From Chloroflexota bacterium (GTDB lineage: Bacteria > Chloroflexota > Anaerolineae > UBA2200): 64,000 nt of DNA. The position numbers were made by a program, and so were the translations under genes. Numbering within the stretch: position 1 is the first letter of the stretch; the number at the start of each line of letters is the position of its first letter. The stretch spans positions 124,001 to 188,000 of the forward strand of contig JACIWX010000002.1 of the NCBI GenBank assembly GCA_014360755.1. Reading direction: 5' to 3'. Below, in pieces: positions 58,509 through 64,000 of this stretch. The notes below the pieces were generated by a model. It had not been told where the DNA came from and did no database searches. It was given only the letters and a program-made list of their open reading frames with translations.

Positions 58509-59432
58509 ATGCCCCCTATCAAGAATTACCAGCAGTTGCTTGCAGCAGCCGCTGCGGTAGGGCCAGTCCCGGTGGTGATTGCTGCGGCACATGAATACGA
58601 AGTGTTGCAAGCTGCCTGCGAAGCACAGGCACAAGGTATCATTCGTGCTATACTGGTCGGGCGCGCTCAGAGCATCCGCCAAATTGCCCACGCAAACGGC
58701 TTAAACCTTGGCACGATGCACATCATAGACGAGGAAGATGAGGCAACCGCGGCTGAGAAAGCCATGCGCCTGGTGTCCCAGGGTGAAGCGAAGGTGGCCA
58801 TTAAGGGACAAGTGCAAACTAGCACTTTTCTCCGTGCAGCCTTGGCGCGTGAGGTGGGCTTGAGAACGAATCGCCTAATTTCCCATGTGGGCGTTTTTGA
58901 AGTGCCCGGTTTCGACCGTTTGCTTTTCATCTCGGATGGCGGCGTTGTGCTCTATCCCACCAAAGAGCAGAAAATTGAGATCATCAGCAATAGCATTGCT
59001 GTAGCGCGTGGATTTGGCATTCAACAGCCGAAAGTAGCTCTTTTGGCTGCTGCGGATGAGGTTGTTGCGGACCTGCCGGTAACTGTTGAGATTGCTGAAA
59101 TTGTTGCCATCATGCAAGAGCGGTGGCTGGCGGAGGGCGCGTTGGTAGATGGGCCTTTTCTCCTCGATACGGCGGTGTCACCTGAGATCGCCAGACAGCG
59201 CGGGCGGGTCGGGCCAGTTGCTGGCTATGCCGAAGTGTTGGTTGGCCCAGACGTAGAATCCGTAAATATCATGGCGAAAGGGATTACGTATTTCGCTGGA
59301 GGCCGCATGGCCGGCTTAGTAGTTGGTGGGAAAGTGCCTTTGGTGGTTGGCTCACGGGCTGATCCCCCTGAGACACGTCTCGTGTGTATCGCTGCCGGAG
59401 CTTTGCTCGCGGCAGAATATGGGAATTCTTAG
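58509..59432 (+). CDS. Phosphate acetyl/butyryltransferase-family protein
   Basis: EYEVLQAACEAQAQGIIRAILVGR; AEKAMRLVSQGEAKVAIKGQVQTSTFLRAAL; EIARQRGRVGPVAGYAEVLVGPDVESVNIMAKGITYFAGGRMAGLVVGGKVPLVVGSRADP. Confidence 0.9.
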   Translation: MPPIKNYQQLLAAAAAVGPVPVVIAAAHEYEVLQAACEAQAQGIIRAILVGRAQSIRQIAHANGLNLGTMHIIDEEDEATAAEKAMRLVSQGEAKVAIKGQVQTSTFLRAALAREVGLRTNRLISHVGVFEVPGFDRLLFISDGGVVLYPTKEQKIEIISNSIAVARGFGIQQPKVALLAAADEVVADLPVTVEIAEIVAIMQERWLAEGALVDGPFLLDTAVSPEIARQRGRVGPVAGYAEVLVGPDVESVNIMAKGITYFAGGRMAGLVVGGKVPLVVGSRADPPETRLVCIAAGALLAAEYGNS

Positions 59433-59484
59433 CCGCAGAGGCTGCGAGAACTTGCTTTCTACACTTTTCAGAGGAGATACTTCG

Positions 59485-60807
59485 ATGAAGAAGAGCAGAG
59501 TGTTAATTATGGGTGCGGCGGGACGCGATTTTCACAATTTTAACGTGTGTTTTCGCAATAACCCCCTTTATGAAGTGGTAGCCTTCACTGCCACGCAAAT
59601 ACCCAATATCGAAGGTCGCACCTACCCTCCAGAGTTGGCTGGCGAACTCTACCCCGCTGGCATCCCCATTTATCCCGAAGACGAACTCGACAAACTCGTC
59701 CGTGAGTTGGATATAGACCAGGTGGTCTTTGCTTACAGTGATGTGCCTCATGAGTACGTGATGCACAAAGCGTCCCAGGTGCTGGCGGCAGGCGCTGATT
59801 TCCGTTTGATGGGCACTAAAGAGACCATGCTGAAGGCTAAAGTCCCAGTGGTTTCTGTATGTGCCGTGCGTACTGGGAGTGGGAAAAGCCAGACAACACG
59901 GCGTGTTTCGGACATCCTGCGCCAGATGGGGAAAAAAGTAGTCGTCGTGCGGCATCCCATGCCTTATGGCAATCTGGTCAAACAGATTTGCCAGCGCTTT
60001 GCCACTTACGACGACCTAGATAAGTACGAGTGTACCATTGAAGAGCGCGAAGAATACGAACCTCATCTGGATAGAGGCACCATTGTCTACGCGGGTGTGG
60101 ATTACGAACGGATTCTGCGCCAGGCGGAGCAGGAAGCGGAGATCCTCTTATGGGATGGCGGTAACAACGATTTGCCGTTTTACCGACCTGATCTACATAT
60201 CGTGGTTACAGACCCCCACCGTGCCGGCCATGAACTGCGTTATCATCCCGGTGAAGCCAATTTGCGCATGGCGGACGTGGTTGTCATTAACAAGATAGAT
60301 ACATCGCAGCCAGACAAGATGGAAATAGTCCGTCACAATATCCTTGCGGTGAATCCCCGTGCCACTGTTGTGGACGCAGCGTCGCCTATCTTTGTGGATG
60401 ACCCCCAGGCAATCAGGGGACGCAAGGTCTTGGTAGTCGAGGATGGGCCAACCCTGACTCACGGAGAGATGTCTTACGGAGCGGGAGTTGTAGCAGCACG
60501 GCGCTTTGGAGCGGCTGAGATTGCCGATCCACGGCCCTACGCGGTCGGCTCGATTGCGGAAACTTACCGCAAGTACCCCAATACCGGCCCCGTATTGCCT
60601 GCAATGGGCTACGGTGCCAAGCAAATTCAAGAGTTGGAACAAACGATTAACGCCACACCCTGTGATTTGGTCATCGTGGCTACGCCAATTGATCTGCGGC
60701 GGGTGATCCAGATCAACCGGCCGATGCAACGCGTGCGCTATGAACTGCAAGAAATTGGGCGACCCACCTTGCAGGATGTGCTCAGCGCACGATTCAATTT
60801 TGACTAG
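59485..60807 (+). CDS. GTPase related to cyclic 2,3-diphosphoglycerate synthetase
   Basis: VLIMGAAGRDFHNFNVCFRNNPLYEVVAFTATQIPNIEGRTYPPELAG; VSVCAVRTGSGKSQTTRRVSDILRQMGKKVVVVRHPMPYG; ADVVVINKIDTSQPDKMEIV. Confidence 0.85.
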   Translation: MKKSRVLIMGAAGRDFHNFNVCFRNNPLYEVVAFTATQIPNIEGRTYPPELAGELYPAGIPIYPEDELDKLVRELDIDQVVFAYSDVPHEYVMHKASQVLAAGADFRLMGTKETMLKAKVPVVSVCAVRTGSGKSQTTRRVSDILRQMGKKVVVVRHPMPYGNLVKQICQRFATYDDLDKYECTIEEREEYEPHLDRGTIVYAGVDYERILRQAEQEAEILLWDGGNNDLPFYRPDLHIVVTDPHRAGHELRYHPGEANLRMADVVVINKIDTSQPDKMEIVRHNILAVNPRATVVDAASPIFVDDPQAIRGRKVLVVEDGPTLTHGEMSYGAGVVAARRFGAAEIADPRPYAVGSIAETYRKYPNTGPVLPAMGYGAKQIQELEQTINATPCDLVIVATPIDLRRVIQINRPMQRVRYELQEIGRPTLQDVLSARFNFD

Positions 60808-60915
60808 AAATGTGATAAAAAGCCTGTCTCGTTTGGGAGAGGAGGTGAAGGGTATCGAGCAATAACAATACAAGTGCTCGTGGGAACGATTATCTACTCA
60901 GAGAGGAGGTTATCT

Positions 60916-62067
60916 ATGCCCAAAGAAGTGGCCATTATTGGCGTAGGCTATGCTGGTTTTCGTGCCTTGACGCCAGAGGTGTCGTACAAGGAATTGATGT
61001 ACGAGGCAGCGGTCAAAGCATATGAAGACGCAGGCGTAGATCCGCGCCGCGACATCGAAAGCTTTGTAACCGTCGCCGAAGACTTTACAGAAGGCACGAG
61101 CATTTTTGATGAGTACGTCCCTGACCAATTGGGAGCGGTGCTCAAACCGGTCCACACCATCTCCGGGGAAGGGTTGCATGGTTTCATTGCCGCTTACCTG
61201 CAGGTCCTCACCGGTGCAATGGACATTGTCGCTGTGGAAGCGCACAGCAAGGCATCGAATATTCTCACTCCTGATGAGATCATGGCTTTTGCCATGGATC
61301 CGGTATACAACCGCCCCTTGCGGGCTAATCCCCATTTCATCGCCGGCCTGGAGATGAACCGTTACCTCTGTGAAACAGGAACTACTAGGGAGCAATGTGC
61401 CTTGGTGGTTGCGAAGAACAAACACAACGCTTTGTACAACCCCCTTGCTGCCTATGGCGCTAGTATCGCCGTTGAAGATGTCCTAGAATCTGAGATGGTC
61501 TCTTATCCTCTTTCGCGCTTGGACATGAGCCCGCGTGCAGATGGGGCCATCGTCATGGTTTTGGCTGCTAGAGAACGCGCCGAGGAATTGAGCGACATAC
61601 CCATCTGGATTCGCGGCGTAGGATGGTGTAACGACTCCTTCTCTTTGGAAAATCGGGATTGGACCAATGCCATCTATGCCGCGAGGGCAGCGGAAATGGC
61701 TTACCGTATGGCAGGCATCCGGACTCCCTGGCAGGAATTGGATTTCGCCGAGATTGACGATACATTCTCCTACAAGGAGCTGCAACACATGGAAGCCCTG
61801 CGGCTCTGTCGTCCAGGAGAGGCGGGGCTGTTAGTAGAGGATGGGGCTACTGAGATTGGCGGTGAATTTCCGGTGAATCCTTCAGGGGGTAGCCTGGGGA
61901 TGGGGCATTTGCTAGATGCTTCAGGATTGGCGCGGCTGCTAGAAGTTGTATTGCAACTGCGTGGCGAGGCGGGCCAACATCAACTCTCCGATGTGGAGAC
62001 TGGTTTGGCTTTTGGCTGGCGCGGCCTGCCCACGACGAGTGGCGCTGCCGTCATCCTGAGCAATTGA
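60916..62067 (+). CDS. Thiolase-fold protein 1 (SCP2-thiolase/Ltp2-like)
   Basis: MPKEVAIIGVGYAGFRALTPEVSYKELMYEAAVKAYEDAGVDPRRDIESFV; NPSGGSLGMGHLLDASGLARLLEVVLQLRGEAGQHQ. Confidence 0.88.
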   Translation: MPKEVAIIGVGYAGFRALTPEVSYKELMYEAAVKAYEDAGVDPRRDIESFVTVAEDFTEGTSIFDEYVPDQLGAVLKPVHTISGEGLHGFIAAYLQVLTGAMDIVAVEAHSKASNILTPDEIMAFAMDPVYNRPLRANPHFIAGLEMNRYLCETGTTREQCALVVAKNKHNALYNPLAAYGASIAVEDVLESEMVSYPLSRLDMSPRADGAIVMVLAARERAEELSDIPIWIRGVGWCNDSFSLENRDWTNAIYAARAAEMAYRMAGIRTPWQELDFAEIDDTFSYKELQHMEALRLCRPGEAGLLVEDGATEIGGEFPVNPSGGSLGMGHLLDASGLARLLEVVLQLRGEAGQHQLSDVETGLAFGWRGLPTTSGAAVILSN

Positions 62068-62079
62068 GAGGAGGTCAAC

Positions 62080-63252
62080 ATGGGTCTGAGAAAAGTAGCC
62101 GTGGTGGGAGCAGGAATGACCAAGTTTGTCCGGCGTGCCCAGGAAACCGGCAAGGAATTGGCTTATGAGGCTGCCAAAATGGCTCTAGATTCCTGCGAGT
62201 TGACGCTGGATGATGTGGATGGCGTAGCCCTTGGCACAGCCCCAGATGCTTTTGACGGCGTGCACATGAAGGGTGAATACCTGAGCGATGGCGCTGGAGC
62301 CTGGCGCAAGCCGTTCATGCGCTCTTATGTGGGGGGTGGCACGGGGGTGTTTGCGCCCATACAAGGTTGGTATCATGTCGCCTCCGGACTGTTCGATGTC
62401 TGCCTAGTGGTTTGTGAGGAGAAGATGTCCAGTTGCCAGCCTCACCCACAAGGTGCATTCCTCACCATTTTCGACCACACCACTGAGCGCCCATTGGGGC
62501 CCAACCTGCTGTGGATTTTTGCGCTGGAAATGAACCGCTATATGCAGACGTACGGCTTGCAGAAGAAAGACATTGCCCTGGTATCGGTGAAAAACAAGCG
62601 CAACGCGGCAGATCATCCCTGCGCTTTGCTGGGTGACCCCAACATTACGGTGGAAGATGTCCTGAAATCCGAGGTGCTGGCTTGGCCTGTGCAGCGCCTG
62701 GATGTCAGCCCCGTCACCGATGGCGCCGTGGCTTTGGTGCTTGCTGCGGAAAACGTAGCCAAGCGCATTACGGATAAACCTGTGTGGATCAAAGGCGTTG
62801 GATGGTCGCTGGACACCGCTTACTGGACAAACCGCGACCTCTACTACCCCAAGTACGTGGAATATGCGGCGCGCATGGCTTATGAAATGGCTGGCATCCG
62901 CGAACCACGCAAGGAAATCCACATTGTTGAGCCTTATGATCCATTTGATTACAAGGAATTGCACCACCTAGAGGGGCTGCTTCTAGCAGATAAAGGCGAA
63001 GCTCCCCGCCTGACCGCTGAAGGCGTGACCGCACGCACAGGCAACATGCCCGTTTGCCCTTCCGGCGGGCTGTTGGGTGTGGGCAACCCTATCGCTGCGG
63101 CGGGCTTGATGAAGGTAGCCGAGATCTTCTGGCAACTGCGCGGCGAAGCGGGCAAGCGCCAGGTGCCAGGCAAGCCCATCACCGGGCTAGCGCAAGCCTG
63201 GGGCGACCTGATGCAGGTGGGCACCGTGATTATTTTGGGAATCGGGGGATAG
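62080..63252 (+). CDS. Thiolase-fold protein 2 (SCP2-thiolase/Ltp2-like)
   Basis: LRKVAVVGAGMTKFVRRAQETGKELAYEAAKMALDSCELTLDDVDGVALG; VCPSGGLLGVGNPIAAAGLMKVAEIFWQLRGEAGKRQ. Confidence 0.88.
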   Translation: MGLRKVAVVGAGMTKFVRRAQETGKELAYEAAKMALDSCELTLDDVDGVALGTAPDAFDGVHMKGEYLSDGAGAWRKPFMRSYVGGGTGVFAPIQGWYHVASGLFDVCLVVCEEKMSSCQPHPQGAFLTIFDHTTERPLGPNLLWIFALEMNRYMQTYGLQKKDIALVSVKNKRNAADHPCALLGDPNITVEDVLKSEVLAWPVQRLDVSPVTDGAVALVLAAENVAKRITDKPVWIKGVGWSLDTAYWTNRDLYYPKYVEYAARMAYEMAGIREPRKEIHIVEPYDPFDYKELHHLEGLLLADKGEAPRLTAEGVTARTGNMPVCPSGGLLGVGNPIAAAGLMKVAEIFWQLRGEAGKRQVPGKPITGLAQAWGDLMQVGTVIILGIGG

Positions 63253-63261
63253 GAGGAGAAG

Positions 63262-63771
63262 ATGACTGCAAAGATCAAGGAATTCCCTGGTGTGGGGCTG
63301 CGTGAATCTGACTTTACCGAGCGGAAAGTGCTTTTCACCGAGTGGAAACCAGATGCGCGCTACGCCTGGGATGCAGGTGTTGCTATCGGCCGCTATCTGG
63401 CAGAACTAAAGGAAGGGCGTATCATCGGGGTGCGCTGCCATCATTGCCGGCGCACTGTTGTGCCGCCGCGCATCTTTTGCGAATGGTGCTTCCGGCCCAT
63501 GGACGAGTGGGTGTACTTGGAAGACCATGGCGTAGTGAATACTTTCTCCATCTGCTATGTGCAGTGGGATATGGAGCGCCTCGAAGAACCGCTTATCCCT
63601 GCCGTGATCGAGATTGCCGGCGCATCTAAGGGGGTGGGGATTCTGCACCTGCTGGGTGAAGTGGATCCCCGAGAAGTTAAAATCGGCATGAAAGTCAAAG
63701 CGGTATGGAAGCCCGCAGCGGAGCGCATCGGAGCGATCACCGATATCCGCTACTTCAAGCCCATCAATTGA
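63262..63771 (+). CDS. Zn-ribbon/OB-fold DUF35 protein 1
   Basis: GRIIGVRCHHCRRTVVPPRIFCEWCFRPMDEWVYLEDHGVVNTFSICYVQW. Confidence 0.9.
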   Translation: MTAKIKEFPGVGLRESDFTERKVLFTEWKPDARYAWDAGVAIGRYLAELKEGRIIGVRCHHCRRTVVPPRIFCEWCFRPMDEWVYLEDHGVVNTFSICYVQWDMERLEEPLIPAVIEIAGASKGVGILHLLGEVDPREVKIGMKVKAVWKPAAERIGAITDIRYFKPIN

Positions 63772-63782
63772 GGAGGTAGTCC

Positions 63783-64000
63783 ATGGCTCTGCTAGAGAAG
63801 GTGGATAAGAATATTGAAGCGCGAGCCTGGCAAGGAGAGATTCCTATCCAGAGTCGGTATACTTGTGGCCTGGCTGGCGAAAAATTCTTCCGCGAGATCA
63901 TGGAGAATGGCCGTTTCGCAGGCACGCACTGTGCTGAATGCGAGTACACGTACGTTCCACCCACCATTTACTGCGAACGCTGCTTCGCCAAGTTAGATGA
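63783..64000 (+). CDS. Zn-ribbon/OB-fold DUF35 protein 2 (partial, runs off window end)
   Basis: MALLEKVDKNIEARAWQGEIPIQSRYTCGLAGEKFFREIMENGRFAGTHCAECEYTYVPPTIYCERCFAKLD. Confidence 0.85.
   Translation, partial: MALLEKVDKNIEARAWQGEIPIQSRYTCGLAGEKFFREIMENGRFAGTHCAECEYTYVPPTIYCERCFAKLD

Overview
The window looks like a bacterial chromosome or MAG contig, most probably from Chloroflexi/Anaerolineae. That lineage call is an inference from gene content and style and was not searched. Three zones can be read. (1) 1-5 kb: a MoxR-type ATPase, a histidine kinase with a frameshifted response regulator, and a LuxR-type regulator with a degenerate receiver. (2) 5-38 kb: an accessory, mosaic, partly decayed surface-glycan region. 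It starts with a sulfate-activation block (TauE/SafE permease, Sat-CysC fusion) and continues with epimerases, an aminotransferase, glycosyltransferases, sulfotransferases, a flippase, O-antigen polymerase/ligase genes, two initiating sugar transferases and a tyrosine autokinase. It ends with a cohesin/dockerin group and Thr/Pro-rich secreted proteins. (3) 39-64 kb: mostly housekeeping genes (udk, rpe, rpmB, fakA/degV, recG, coaD, rpmF, fabK-fabD-fabG, nusB, tatC), then a PTB-like / GTPase / thiolase-like x2 / DUF35 x2 operon that runs off the end. The strongest observations are: a dispersed ~130-155 bp fully palindromic MITE-like element whose copies have visible ~7 bp target-site duplications; a PAPS-forming Sat-CysC next to several intact or broken sulfotransferases, suggesting a sulfated exopolysaccharide; a cohesin/dockerin module beside the polysaccharide export genes; repeated gene wreckage at recombination junctions; and a thiolase-fold/DUF35 operon that appears to lack the thiolase cysteine and resembles Ltp2/DUF35-type aldolases. 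No tRNA, rRNA or CRISPR array was recognised by eye.
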